Assembly (NCBI RefSeq): GCF_027943255.1
Contig: NC_072897.1
Location: 42,072,044 to 42,136,043, forward strand
From: Anastrepha obliqua
Taxonomy: Eukaryota > Arthropoda > Insecta > Diptera > Tephritidae
Length of the DNA stretch: 64,000 nt
Reading direction: 5' to 3'
Under the pieces are notes generated by a model, which had not been told where the DNA came from, searched no databases, and worked only from the letters and a program-made list of their open reading frames with translations. Every line of letters begins with the position of its first letter. Position 1 is the first letter of the stretch. The position numbers were made by a program, and so were the translations under genes. Shown in pieces: positions 1-10,505 of this stretch.

Positions 1-118
1 AACGAAAGCCAGTAGCGGTGGTACATAGTACCTGCTGACAAACAACGTCGAGAAGTCACTGGTAGAAAAATTGTAGTTGAGTCGTGCTACATTCGCAACG
101 TGCAGCCTATTCGTGCAG

Positions 119-752
119 CCATTTCATTCACAATCATTTAGATTGTTTCCCTGGTGATTTAGGAGCTTGTAGCGATGAACATGGCGAAAGGTTCCATCAG
201 GACATTGCGGCTATTGAAAAGCGCTTTAAAGGACAAGACATTACGCTTATGCTTGGCGAATACTGTTGGTCTATTTCTAATGCTTACAAACGCAAAAATA
301 AAAGGCCTAAGCTTCTTTAAAAGCATTAAAGTTTTTAATGTAACAATTTTTAATTTGAGTATAATAAAATTAATAAAAAAATTCTCTATTGTAATGCGGA
401 GCGAAATACCTTTCTTTTGATACCCACATCGGCATGTTTCATAGAATTTTTTTTTTTAATTTCGGACAGGTGGCAGCCCTGTGAAATATTGTCAGTGGCA
501 ACACCTAGGTGAAAAGTCTAGAAATGTGATACACTACCTGTGTGCCCAATTTCATTCAAATCCGTTAAGCTAATCCTGAGATCGTGTGGCTATACAGATA
601 TGCATACAAGAATTGCTCGTTTAAAGTTATAAAATACAAAAAAAAAAATGTGACGTGTACATGAAAACCGCCGATACACGTTATTTTTATTTTTTATCCT
701 CTTTCCGAAAAAGCATATTTGGTTCATAGGACAGAATGTGTGTAACGCGGTG
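119..752 (+). mobile_element. 3' end of family A DNA transposon, copy 1 (truncated)
   Basis: From about 119 to 752 this matches the right end of the element at 39170-41976, including the last coding block, the 3' UTR and the right terminal inverted repeat (TIR), which ends in GTAACGCGGTG at 742-752. TTA follows at 753-755, compatible with a TWA target site. Bases 1-118 do not match the other copy, so this copy is rearranged or internally deleted, or its left part is another sequence cut by the window edge. Confidence 0.8.
125..320 (+). pseudogene. C-terminal remnant of family A transposase-like protein
   Basis: The frame encodes the HNHLDCFPGDLGACSDEHGE block, followed by a FHQDI...E stretch and a basic tail ending at a stop at 318-320. 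The same block ends the protein in the fuller copy at 39754-41526. Compared with that copy a short RDTDT-like segment is missing near the C-terminus. Only about 65 residues survive, so the fragment cannot be functional. The conserved Asp/Glu-rich block may hold the last catalytic acid of an RNase H-fold transposase; that is inference. Confidence 0.75.
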
Positions 753-889
753 TTATGCTTTGAATTTACGAGATTCTCGCTTCTTCATATTATCTATTAA
801 ACCTCTCATCTTGACTAGCCGTTTTGATTTCCTTTGATTCCTTATTGACGACTGTTCTATTGCTTTTTAGAGATCTTGAATTTTAACTT
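753..889. other. Short AT-rich spacer
   Basis: Nothing recognisable was seen between the end of the family A fragment and the LINE endonuclease remnant. Confidence 0.5.
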
Positions 890-1290
890 CTTTTACTCTT
901 CTTATAATTCCTATATTCTTATATAATTTTCTTGATATTCCTCAGGTTTTTGGATATTCCAATTTAGCTTTGGCAATAAGCAACATCTTGACACTTTGCT
1001 CGCTCTTCTACCCAACTTCAGTTTAAATGGCGAATGCTCTGACCAACTTCTAAAATCAACTTCAAAGTTCATCTTTATTGACTATCCAGTAATCTATTTT
1101 CCCACTTGACTGATGAAAGTGAAAAATTTACTTCGAAATCCTTTTTTGTTCTACCATTTAAAACAATTAATCCGACATCATTACAAAAATCAAGCAGAGT
1201 CTTACTTCTCCCATTTTCTATCTCATCCTTTGAATTTCTAATATCCAACTATGTACTGCCCCTACCAAGTCATGGAGTTGTTGTTGTTGT
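890..1290 (-). pseudogene. LINE-type endonuclease remnant
   Basis: The minus strand reads, across two frames, TLLDFCNDVGLIVLNGRTK then DFEVNF...SSVKWENRLLDSQ, and after a frameshift SWSEHSPFKLKLGRR. This is the layout of the C-terminal half of an apurinic-type LINE endonuclease: LL-FC-GL-LNGRT, then an S--G--ID region and a SDH-like motif (here SEH). No long open frame remains and flanking reverse transcriptase is absent. The clade cannot be determined. Confidence 0.45.
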
Positions 1291-1335
1291 TCACCGATTC
1301 GCGCATTCATAACACCAATTAGAATGGGATTAATA

Positions 1336-2575
1336 ATACGGGGTCCGCCATATAACTTTACGGAATTAAAAATGCTATAAAAAAGAAACTACTCAATATT
1401 TTTCCAAACTGTTTTTTTTATTTGGGAGTACAATCTTTCCGATTAATGATAGAACACAACTTCATTCATATGGCTGCCTTGGCTAGCCATGCACCATCCC
1501 ATACGATCGGTCCAATTTTTCAATACATTTTCGATTGTATGCGGCTGTATTTCAGCTATGACATCGCGTATGTTGGTCTTCAGTGCATCAATTCTTGCTG
1601 GTTTGTTGGCATAACACTGGTCTTTGACGGCACCCCAAAGATAATAATCCAACGGCGTCAAATCGCAGCTCCGAGGCGGCCAAACGATATCAGAATTTCG
1701 GCTGATATTGCGATCTTCGAAGACAGTGCGCAAAAGATTGATCGTAGCATTCGCTGTGTGGCAAGTAGCGCCACCTTGTTGGAACCAAATGCCACCAATA
1801 TCCTCCTCTTCAATTTCTTGGAACAAAAATTCGTTCAACATGGCCCGGTAACGCTCTCCATTGACGGTTACGGCCACTCCTCGCTCATTTTCGAAGAAAA
1901 ATGGACCAATGATGCCTCTCGACCAAAATCCGCTCCAAACAGTGACTCGTTGTGAATGCATCGGCTTTTCTTCGAGTGCGTGCGGGTTTTCTGAGCCCCA
2001 AATGCGGCAATTTTGCTTGTTAACATACCCGCCGAGATGGAAATGAGCTTCATCCGAAAAGATGATTTTTCGGTAAAAGTCTTCATCTTCTTCAAGTCGA
2101 TCCCAAGCCCATGAAGCGAAGCGAAAACGCATTGGGTGGTCGGTTTGCTTCAGCTGCCGAACCAATTGGACTTTGTACGGCGTCATACCAAGGTCTTTAT
2201 GCAAAATTCGTCTCAATGATGCCTCCGAAATGTCCAATTGTTGAGAACGACGGTGAACTGATGTTCCTGGTGATTCACGAACAATCTCGGCCACAGCAGC
2301 AATATTTTCGGGTCTACACACGGTTTTTGGTCGGTCACGCGTTGGTTTGTCAATAAGCAACCCAGTTTCTCTTACTCTTTTCGCAAAGTAACGCACATAC
2401 GCTTCATTCGGTGATTTTCTTCTTCCCATTGCCGTACGTAATTTTCGTACACATTCTGCAACATTACCATGATTCTCAAATTTTCTGTCAAATCAGATGA
2501 CAGCTAAGTGTTACCATTCTTCAAATAATAATATACCTAGTTCAAATCCGTAACGATAGATGGCGGGCCCTGTAT
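1336..2575 (-). mobile_element. DD41D mariner-like transposon (rosa spacing), complete ends
   Basis: A 1.24-kb element with imperfect terminal inverted repeats: ATACGGGGTCCGCCAT at the left and the complement of ATACAGGGCCCGCCAT at the right, extending with mismatches for about 40 bp. TA lies outside both ends (1334-1335, 2576-2577), the target duplication of the Tc1/mariner superfamily. One transposase frame fills the minus strand. Confidence 0.85.
1443..2429 (-). pseudogene. DD41D mariner-like transposase, second catalytic Asp lost
   Basis: A 328-residue frame of an IS630/Tc1/mariner transposase, which would cut and paste the surrounding element by binding its TIRs. It has helix-turn-helix motifs near the N-terminus (SEASLRRILHKDLGM) and the first catalytic Asp in IIFSDEAHF. 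The second block reads WFQQGGATCHTA where the family has FQQDGA, so the catalytic Asp is now Gly (GGT). The third Asp is in TPLDYYLWG. Counting from the lost Asp gives 41 intervening residues, the spacing described for rosa-type mariners. Homology continues upstream of this ATG in frame to about 2490 (FENHGNVAECVRKL) before a stop, so the true N-terminus is damaged. Otherwise the frame is open. Confidence 0.85.
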
Positions 2576-2786
2576 TATCTTCAAGGAATAGTGTAATAAT
2601 ATAAGTGTTTCCGCCACCCAGCTTGTATTATATAGGTAGAAATCAGTGTAAATATTTCAACTTCGTTTTTAACTATTAATACATCTACCCCAGACGGGGT
2701 TTCAAAAAACCATTGCTAGCTAAGCGTTTTTAAGTTTGTTTTTATACCGTATGCAACTCCTCCTATATGTGTATGTATATACATTA
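2576..2786. other. AT-rich spacer without recognised features
   Basis: Between the DD41D element and family C; no coding pattern or repeat recognised. Confidence 0.5.
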
Positions 2787-3023
2787 GGGTGTCCCAAAAA
2801 AATTAAAGTGTTTTTTTTTTAACGCACACCCTCTTATTTTGTTCGAATGGTCTCAAAACATCTAAAAATAAAGTTTCGTCTATTTAGAATCACGGCAACC
2901 CGTGCCGAGTTGCGCGGAAACCTAACGGTACTTGTAACGTACGGCGCGCGCGAACTGTCGGATTGATTGCGTGTAATTACTTGTTTGTTTTATTAGTAAT
3001 CGCGGGTTTTTCGTGTAGTCAAC

Positions 3024-4852
3024 ATGTCGGTGGAGTTACGAAGTTCCAAAAAGGAGATATTTTTAATAGGGGACGTAAAACATCAAATTACCGGTTCTAA
3101 ACTTCCCTCTAACGGGCAAGTACTGGCAGTTTTATTCTATAATATTCGCGAAGTGAACTTGAGTGTCAATGAAAGTGCAAATCTCACAATTCGTGAGTGT
3201 ATTATATTATTTATTGGGAAAAGGCACGTATACCGACCAGATCAATATCTCACCGTGTTAAGAAACTAGTTAACTTATACCAAGTTTGGAGAGAATTGCA
3301 AAAAAATGCGAAAAAAACTCAAGAAGTGTTTGAACAGCGTCGACAGGAGTTTGTTTCAAACTTAAACAATTTGTTTGACATCGCACATGCCAATGCTCTT
3401 CAATCGATTAAAATAAATGAAGATAAGATCTTCTTGCAGCGCCAAAGAGAACCAGGTCGGCCCGGTCACTTAGCCGGAGTGGACAAAAAACTAACAAAAA
3501 AAGAGGAAAGGACGCGCCTTAGAATCATCGAGGAGGAAAAGCGACGTGCTAAAAATTTTTCATCCTTAGCACCATCAACATCATCTTGCGAACCACCACT
3601 AGAAAAGTCATCTTCTGACTCTGAAGTAATAGAATTAGAAGAAAATAGGCCCAGCGCAAGAGAAGCCTCCTCTCAGCCCGATAAAACTTCTATGCGGAAA
3701 AATATTATAACTCCCAAGTTAGTTGCCGCATTAGACAGGTGTCAATTAAGTGTGAGGGATTCTGTCTTTATAATTGAAGCTACTATTGAGGCTCTGGGTC
3801 ACAATACGGATGAATTCCCTATAAGCAAGTCCTCCATCCATAGAGTTCGTACGGAAATGCGAAAAGAACGGGCTGAAGCTATAAAAATTGATTTTCAAAA
3901 CAAGGTCCCGGACACGGTAACTGTCCAGAGATGACTATCGCGAATTAATTGAGCTTTCAATTATATTTCTTGGCGGAGATTCAGAAAAGAAATATAAGAT
4001 TCGGCCTCCAGGTGCTATGCACCAGGCTCGATGGATGGCGAGAGCCATTTATTCATTAAAAATATCGTTACTTAGCTCTCAATTCAGAATTTCAAACAAG
4101 GATAAGGCAGCTCTGTTGGACGTATGTCTGTTCATCGTGACATCCTACGTAAACCCCTGGCTCCAATGTATTTTAGCAGTAAAGGCGCCGTATCAGGATT
4201 TGTGTTTTTTGAAGGCCATGAAAAATTACGAAACAATAGACAAAAGCATTTCAAAAGCAGCTTTGCAGAAGTTTTGCCAGCATTTGTGGTATTTGACAGA
4301 TGAAGTATCTATTCTGGCTTTATTTGATGCTGATGTCGATCTAGAAACTAAAGTAAGAATGATTGCTAACTTAACTAGAGAAAACCCAACAGCCCACAAT
4401 AAACGCTACATTGCATCCAAAGAAGAACTCTGTGGCCCACTTTTTGGTACGTTAATTAAGGTTTGATTTTGTTCTATGACTAAGTTTGCTAATAGGTATA
4501 ATTTATAACTGATCTATCTGTTTTAATTTCAGAGAGAAACATTGATGACTTCGTCTCTGTCAAAAGCAAGTTCCTGTTTAATCGACTCCAGATTGCCGAC
4601 AGTTTTCTGAACAAGTGCCCCTCTTCGTGTTCAAATGATGATTCGTTTCTACAGGCTAAAAAGAAGCTGCTAGGACTGAAAGCAGTTAATGATACGGCAG
4701 AAAGAGCGGTTAAGTTAATGCAAGACTTCCATGGTTTGATCACTGTTCAAGAGGAGCAAAAGCAATTTTTATTACGTTGCGTACAAGAACACCGACAGGT
4801 ATATCCCAACTGTAAAAAGCAAACTTTGAAAAGAAAATTCGATGTTTTATAA
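3024..4852 (+). pseudogene. Family C transposase-like protein, core deleted
   Basis: Exon 1 starts MSVELRSSKKEIF (ATG 3024) and runs to a frameshift near 3200-3220, after which the frame continues EKARIPTRSI to about 3929. It then joins directly to RDDYRELIELSIIFLGGD and GAMHQARWMARAIYSLKI (from about 3930). In related proteins known to me a block of roughly 200 residues lies between these parts, beginning near a WDGK motif; here the junction at about 3927-3932 removes it. A GT-AG intron (4448-4533) separates CGPLF from ERNIDDFVSVKSKF; the stop is at 4850-4852. The protein is rich in charged residues in the middle (Ser/Glu-rich linker around 3540-3680). Without the core it cannot be a working transposase, though it may still bind DNA. 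I cannot name the superfamily. Confidence 0.65.
4448..4533 (+). other. Intron in family C gene
   Basis: GTACGT at the donor and a pyrimidine-rich TTTTAATTTCAG acceptor restore the frame between GPLF and ERNIDD (phase 1). Its length, 86 bp, is normal for a fly intron. Confidence 0.65.
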
Positions 4853-5131
4853 TAAAAAGAAAATAAATACGAAATATGTGTTTTATATTTATTTATTTAA
4901 TTAATCTAAAAATTCAATTAAATCTTTCTCTACTGTGAGCCTATAGCTTTCATACTAACTTTTAAACTCAAAGTTTGACATCAAGTCGGCACGGGTTAAT
5001 GACATCCGATCTCAATAGTATTTTATATTTAAGTTTTTAGAGTCAAATGGAAAAAAAATAAAGGGTGTGCGTATTGAAATTCCGAAAAAAAAAATTCCCC
5101 CTTGTAGCCTGGGACACCCTAATATACATAC

Positions 5132-5205
5132 ATAATTAGCGCTTACGCCCTTTATTGGGTGCGTCTTTATACTTTTCTACAAATGGAGGAACCTACAGTT
5201 TTAAG
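5132..5205 (-). repeat. SINE fragment
   Basis: AATTAGCGCTTACGCCC, then ACAAATGGAGGAACCTACAG, match the 3' region of the SINE found whole at 58495-58820, with the intervening segment deleted. Confidence 0.6.
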
Positions 5206-5209
5206 TAAT

Positions 5210-5640
5210 TAAGTTGAAGAAGTACCAGTTTTTCCTATCTCTTAACTTCGCATTAACGGAAATAACAGAACCTGTCAGCTGTTTGATGGTCTTAATGATT
5301 GCTTCAACCGCTGCCTCTGTAGAGAATGCCATCCTAGTGCTTCATTCATATAGAAATTTAACGCCTCCAATCGTATTTGCCTCCACGCCCGGTGTTTCTT
5401 CGTAGATCTTTTTTAAAATCCTTGTTTTTCCTTTTCTGTCCTCTCGCTTTCCATTTTGACTCTCAGCAAGTTGACTTCAAAAACCAACGCTTTGTTTTCA
5501 TCAGTTAAATCCTTTACTTTTTCAGTTAGATCATCATTCTCCTCCAGCAAACCTTTCATAAATCGCTGCATCTAAACTTCCAACCGACTTATTTTCTGCA
5601 TCCCGAGAGATTTCTACCACCATTATTTTGGACCGCCGGG
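5210..5640 (-). pseudogene. Decayed coding-like segment with coiled-coil character
   Basis: Read on the minus strand, stitched across frameshifts and stops, the segment gives VEISRDAENKSVGSL, then ENDDLTEKVKDLTDENKALVF with heptad-like leucines and many charged residues, then YEETPGVEANTIGGVKFLYE and AVEAIIKTIKQLTGSV. The pattern looks like the remains of a real coiled-coil protein rather than chance ORFs, possibly a retrotransposon ORF1 or a chemoreceptor-unrelated host gene copy. I do not recognise the family. No open frame is intact. Confidence 0.35.
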
Positions 5641-6721
5641 CATCCCTGCTATTAGTATTAAATGAAAGTATTTTGCTCCTAAAAACATGAGCTCGAATTT
5701 AGCAATGAATTTGTTTTTGCTGTCTTGTACAATATTTGAAACAGGGCCGCTACGGCAGCGTCTATAAATGTATTTTGTTCTTGTAGTCGCAAGGCTTAGA
5801 ATTTTAGCTTTGTACGGCATACGCATTTAGAGGACTAAAGTAAGTGCTCTGTGTGTGCGGTTGTATGTGCATGCACATGTGTATACTAATAATCATGGTT
5901 CTGCTGGGAGCTCAGAGTACAAATATGTATGTACGTACATAGGCAAGGGAATCAAGTGTGCATACGCACATACAAATATGTATACGCATGTGCGAAAGAG
6001 ATTTGTTTTAGCATTTTTTAGGCAGGAATTCGATTATTCGGGTATTTACTACCTAATTATTGTATGTAAATATGATAAGGTGATGCGTCTTGAGGTAGGT
6101 TATGGTTGCTGCAGTGCGTGCATATGTACATATGTGTGCAACACTACATATATTAAAGATGTAATTGAATTTAGTTGACCCATATATGCAAATATGTTTC
6201 TTTGAATTTTTCTTTAGTTTATTTTAAATTTCAAAATTTTATACCATCTAGAAAATGTACCATATACATATATTATCCCCTGAATTAAAATCTAAATTTG
6301 TTTGCCAAAGGAACAAATAAATGCCGATTCAAATGCCTTTTAAAATGCTGCCGGCAATTTGATTTCATACTGAAGCTTAAAACTGTGCAGAGCCAATGCG
6401 CTTATACAGAATTCACTGTCATCAGCTCTGTTAGCAACTTCCCCGCTGTCGAGTTGGGCGGGGTGAAAAAGTCTTCGCGGTTACACCAGAGAATGTAAAT
6501 TGAATGAGTTAGCACAAATGTTACTGTTAAGAATTTTTAGTATAATTGAGATTTGAAATGTTTATAGAAAAGGATTTTAGACCACCGACTTTATAGACTC
6601 CACACTGAGCTTTGCCCACGCAAGTATTAAAAACACCACACATCTCTCACCTCAACATTAAACCAATTATATTATTACAATTTTCTTATTTTTGAAATAA
6701 TTAGTGAGCACGTAAAACTTA
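5641..6721. other. AT-rich intergenic stretch with TACATA/TATGTA microsatellite
   Basis: About 5850-6200 is rich in short TATGTA, TACATA and GCACATAC runs; the remainder is AT-rich without a coding pattern. ORFs here are short and lack recognisable motifs. Confidence 0.6.
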
Positions 6722-6847
6722 TTCTTCTTCTTAATTGGCGCGATAACCGCTTACGCGATTTTGGCCAAGTTTAACAAAGCGCACCAGCCGTTTTTTCTCG
6801 TGATAACCGGCGTCAATTGGACACACCAAACGAAGCCAAGTCCTTCT

Positions 6848-7378
6848 TCACCTGATTTTCCAACGCAAAGGAGGCCTTCCTCTTCCTCTGGTACCACCAG
6901 CTGGTACCGCATCCAATACCTCCAGAGATGGAGCGTTTGTATCCATTCGGACGACATGACCCAGCCAACGTAGCCGCTGGATCTTTATTCGCTGCACTAT
7001 GTCTATGTCGTCGTAAAGCTCATACAGCTCATCGTTCCATCGCTTGCGATATTCGCTGTTGCCAACGTGCAAAGGTCCAAAAATCTTGCGCAGTATCTTT
7101 CTCTCAAACACTCCAAGTTTCGCCTCATCGGATATTGTCATCGTCCACGCTTCTGCGCAATACGTTCGGACGGACATGATGAGAGTCTTGAAGAGTGTTA
7201 GTTCTTTTCGTCGAGAGAGGACTTTACTACTCAATTGTCTACTTTGTCCAAAGTAGCACTTGTTGGCAAGAGAGATTTTACCTTGGATTTCCAGGTTGAC
7301 ATTGTTATAGATGTGAATGCTGGTTTCTAAGTATACGAAGCCTTTTACAACCTCGAAATTATAACTGCCTGGTGACAA
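6848..7378 (-). pseudogene. RTE-like LINE, C-terminal region
   Basis: The 176-residue frame contains YCAEAWTMTISDEAKL, FERKILRKIFGP, RIKIQRLRWLGHVVRM and a GGTRGRGRPPLRW end, all typical of the thumb and post-RT tail of RTE-like LINEs. It follows the RT part after a frameshift at about 7360-7378. Confidence 0.8.
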
Positions 7379-8580
7379 GGGTGCCGATACGCGAGTGCGC
7401 CGACTGTTTGTTTGAAGACAGGAGGTACTTCGTTTTGTCCTCGTTCACCACCAGACCCATTCGCTTTGCCTCTTTATCCAGTTTGGAGAAGGCAGAACTA
7501 ACAGCGCAGCTGTTTAGGCCGATGATGTCGATATCATCGGAATACACCAACAATTGCACGCTCTTATAAAAAATTGTGCCTGAGCGATTAAGTTCTGCGG
7601 CTCGTACGATGTTCTCGAACATCAGGTTAAAGAAGGCTCGGAGAGGTCCTTCCCAATTTTGATGGCGCTGCTGGTGTTGAGCAACGACATCTTGCATAGC
7701 CGTATTAGTTTTCTGGGGATACCAAATTCTGACATCACGGCATACAGAGACTCGTACTTTCGTTCTGTCGAATGCAGCTTTGAAGTCGACGAAAAGATGG
7801 TGTGTGTCGATTCTCCTTTTATGAGTCTTTTCCAAGATTTGGAGTATTGTGAATATTTGATCGATGGTAGACTTTCCAAGTCTAAAGCCACACTGATAAG
7901 GTCCAATCAGTTAGTTGACGGTGGTCTTCAGCCTTTCACACAATACGCTCGCTAGAACCTTATAGGCGATATTTAGAAGACTAACCCCGCGATAATTGGC
8001 ACAGGTTGCACGATCTAACTCCTTGTGGATTGGGAAGAGCACACTTAAATTCCAATCGGCAGGCATGCTTTCATCCGACTATATTTTGCATAGAAGCTGA
8101 TGCATGCATCTTACCAGCTCCTCGCCGCCATGTTTGAATGGCTCAGCCGGCAGTCCGTTGACCCCCGCGGCTTTGTTGTTCTTTAGGCGCGTTATAGCTA
8201 TTCACCTCGTCATGATCGGGTAGCGAAAGGACAATTCCGTCGTCAACGACTGGGGTATCGGGATCTTCACATTCTTTTTGACATGCGCAGCTGTCACTAT
8301 TTAATAGGTTCGAGAAGTGCTCGCTCCATAATTTAAGAATGCTCTGGATGTCGGTTGCCAGATCTCCGTCTTTGTTCTTAGAGGAAAACGCCCCGGTCTT
8401 GAAACATGCTGTAAGCCGCCTAACTCTTTGGTCCAATTTTCGGGCGTTGATCTTATTGCCCAGCATCTCAAGCTCCTCGCATTCACGTATTTCGACCTCT
8501 TGTTTCTTCTTTCGGATAATACGTCTCTCTTCCTTTCTTAGCTCTCTGTAGCGATCCCACATTGCTCGCGTTGCGCCCAA
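7359..8580 (-). pseudogene. RTE-like LINE, reverse transcriptase region
   Basis: Pieces in shifting frames: RRIIRKKKQEVE and a KNKDG linker (8143-8580), HHLFVDFKAAFDR (palm motif with the first catalytic Asp, 7780-7835), and LLVYSDDIDIIGLNS (YxDD motif, near 7520-7570) followed by LGLVVNEDKTKYLLSS-like residues. Polymerase residues are visible, but the frame is split several times and part of the fingers region near 7850-8140 is degraded. Confidence 0.8.
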
Positions 8581-8649
8581 TCCCAGTGTGGCTCTATAGG
8601 CGGCATCCTTTCTTTCGGCGGCAACATGACATTCCTCGTCGTACCAACT

Positions 8650-9128
8650 GTTTTTTCGGGCTCACCGGAACCCGATTTCTTTTTCGGCGGCGATACGTAG
8701 GGAACGAGAAATGTTGCTCCATTGCTCGTGCTTGCCGGTTTGTTGGGAAGTGCTCTCTGAGAGCAGGAGTGATAGCCGAGTGGCGAATCTTCTGGCTGTC
8801 TGTTGTGATTGCAGCTTTTCGATGTCGAACATTCTTTGCGTAGTTAGATGGACGTTTTTCGCTCCACAGAGGTGTGTGCTTAATTTGGCTGCAACAAGAT
8901 AATGATCCGAGTCGATGTTGGGTCCTTGGATCGAACGTACATCTAAAACACTAGAAGCGTGTCTTTCATCTATCACAACATGACCGATTTGGTTTCACGT
9001 TTTCCGATCAGGAGACAGCCCTGTTCTTGGTGTATTTTCTTACACTGGAATCTGGTGCTGCAGACTACCATGTTTCGGACCCTGGCGAAGTCGATCAGCC
9101 TCTGTCCGTTACCGGATGTTTCGTTGTG
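8650..9128 (-). pseudogene. RTE-like LINE, endonuclease region
   Basis: Minus-strand frames read GNGQRLIDFARVRNMVVCST (9050-9110), then IDERHASSVLDVRSI and GPNIDSDHYLVAAKL (8870-8976). The SDHYLV motif holds the conserved Asp-His of APE-type endonucleases. The region is cut on its 5' side at about 9128, where a Tc1 fragment begins. Confidence 0.8.
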
Positions 9129-9132
9129 CCTC

Positions 9133-9236
9133 CCACAGAGTACTGGGATGACGTTATTTTCACAGATGAGACGAAAATGATACTCTACTACCATGATGGA
9201 CCCCAGAGAGTTTGGCGTATGCCTCTCACAGTACTA
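9133..9236 (+). pseudogene. Tc1-like transposase fragment
   Basis: Thirty-four residues in one frame, PTEYWDDVIFTDETKMILYY and HDGPQRVWRMPL, match the first catalytic block (Asp in FTDETK) of Tc1 transposases. The fragment is cut on the left by the RTE LINE and on the right, at a TA, by the mariner at 9237. No continuation was found. Confidence 0.7.
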
Positions 9237-10178
9237 CGAGGGGCGCCTTTTATATTTCGGGATTAGAGAACAAAAACTAATTTTAATCATTTGTTTATTG
9301 TTTTTCAAAATATTCTGCATGAAGATCTATACACTTTTGCATGCGTTTGAACCAATTGTTGAAGCACTTTTGCCACTCTGAATGAGGTACCTCCAGAACA
9401 TGCATTCTGAGTGCCGCAACCGTTTCTTCCGGTGTCGAAAAACGTTGACCTCTCAGTTGGTGTTTTACGTACGGGAATAAAAAGAAGTCATTCAGTGCCA
9501 AGTCAGGACTATACGACGGATGACCCATTAATTCGATGTTTTGGGTGCTCAAAAATGCAGTTGTTTGAGCCGATGTGTGAGAGCTCGCATTGTCCTGGTG
9601 AAGAGTGATCCGTCTTTGGCGTTTAGTTTTCCTAATTTCTTGGAAGACAACTGGCAAACAAATGGTTCTGTACCACTCAAAATTTACTGTTCTGCGTTGT
9701 TCTAGTGGTACGGTTATGACATGTCCAGTTTTTCCGAAAAAACAGGCGACCATTTGCTTGGAAATGCTTCGTGCGCGAACAACTTTTGTTGGATTTGGCT
9801 CATCTTGAAACACCCATACAGTCGACTGCTGTTTACTTTCGGGCTCATACGCGTAAATCCATGAATCATCACCTGTCACGATGTCATAGACGTGTTTCGA
9901 AGCCCCGCTATCGTATTTTTTGAACATTTCCTTCGACCAATCGACACGAGCCTTTTTTTGAGGGCTTGACAAATTGTGCGGGATCCAACGCGAACAAATT
10001 TTTTTTTTGACAGTCAAATGTTTATGCAATATTGAATGTATGCTGGTCCCACTAATGCCTAAGATTGTCTCAATCTCACGATAGGTCACATGACGATCTT
10101 GCAATATCAGTTCGCGCACAGCATCAATGGTTTTCGGAACAACAACTGATTTTGGACGACCTTTATGAAATTCGTCTT
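9237..10178 (-). mobile_element. Mariner, 3' part (split by LINE 1)
   Basis: Starts CGAGGGGCGCC directly after a TA (9235-9236) and runs to about 10178, where LINE 1 begins. The missing N-terminal coding sequence resumes at about 17653, so the original mariner was one unit before LINE 1 inserted. A related decayed copy lies at 53568-53790. Confidence 0.75.
9295..10178 (-). pseudogene. Mariner transposase, interrupted by LINE 1
   Basis: The 274-residue frame continues N-terminally, without a stop, to SLQDEFHKGRPKSV at about 10175. It has a paired-like HTH (TYREIETILGISGTSIHSIL), the first Asp in IVTGDDSWIYAYEP, the second in HQDNASSHT and the third in SPDLALNDFFLFP, giving 34 residues between the last two as in DD34D mariners. 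The SPDLAPNDFFLF motif has Leu for Pro. The N-terminal HTH domain is separated by more than 7 kb of LINE insertion (its FNRG residues are at 17655-17675), so no full protein can be made. Confidence 0.8.
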
Positions 10179-10505
10179 GGAGTGAACACCCTATGGGGTG
10201 TAGGGCAGATCGCCTCCGCGTGGTGCACCCTGGGTAGCGCTAAATGATCTGCGGCCTCAACGGCCTCCTGAACGATGACGACCCCCCCTCTCTTTTTCGG
10301 ATTTGGACAAATTCTTTTTCACATTACTTTTCGACTTTTTCTGACCCCTGTGCATGCTGAGGTGAGACTCAGCAGAAATGGCTGATGGGCTAATGACGTG
10401 ACTGCCCCCGTCCCGTTAAAACCCTGGCAGGCCTCGGAGTACGTTCCAAATCCGTAGCCATTGGGTTGGCGGTGTAGGTGCGGTTGAGACGAACCCAATA
10501 AGGAC

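Larger units (their letters stand above)
2787..5119 (+). mobile_element. Family C DNA transposon with bipartite inverted ends, internally deleted
   Basis: The 2.33-kb element begins GGGTGTCCC and ends GGGACACCC, with TA outside each end (2785-2786, 5120-5121). Further inverted blocks lie inside: ACGCACACCCT at 2822-2832 against AGGGTGTGCGT at 5062-5072, and AACCCGTGCCGAGTTG at 2897-2912 against its near complement at 4982-4997. It encodes a conserved arthropod transposon-type protein with an intron. The superfamily is not clear to me. The catalytic middle of the protein is missing. Confidence 0.75.
6722..9128 (-). mobile_element. RTE-like LINE, 5'-truncated and decayed
   Basis: The minus strand carries an endonuclease (8650-9128), reverse transcriptase (7359-8580) and C-terminal region (6848-7378) in the order of a single-ORF RTE-type LINE. 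The 3' end (left) finishes in a segment reading GGCCAAAATCGCG...CCAATTAAGAAGAAGAA on the minus strand; the same 3' tail appears alone at 51500-51553. Multiple frameshifts and small deletions break the frame. Confidence 0.8.

Noticed and set aside
1422..1955. 177-codon plus-strand ORF over the DD41D element
   Set aside because: It is the complement of the transposase frame on the minus strand, which shows conserved motifs.
5855..6178. 107-codon plus-strand ORF
   Set aside because: Encoded by TATGTA/GCACAT microsatellite-like sequence; low-complexity protein without motifs.
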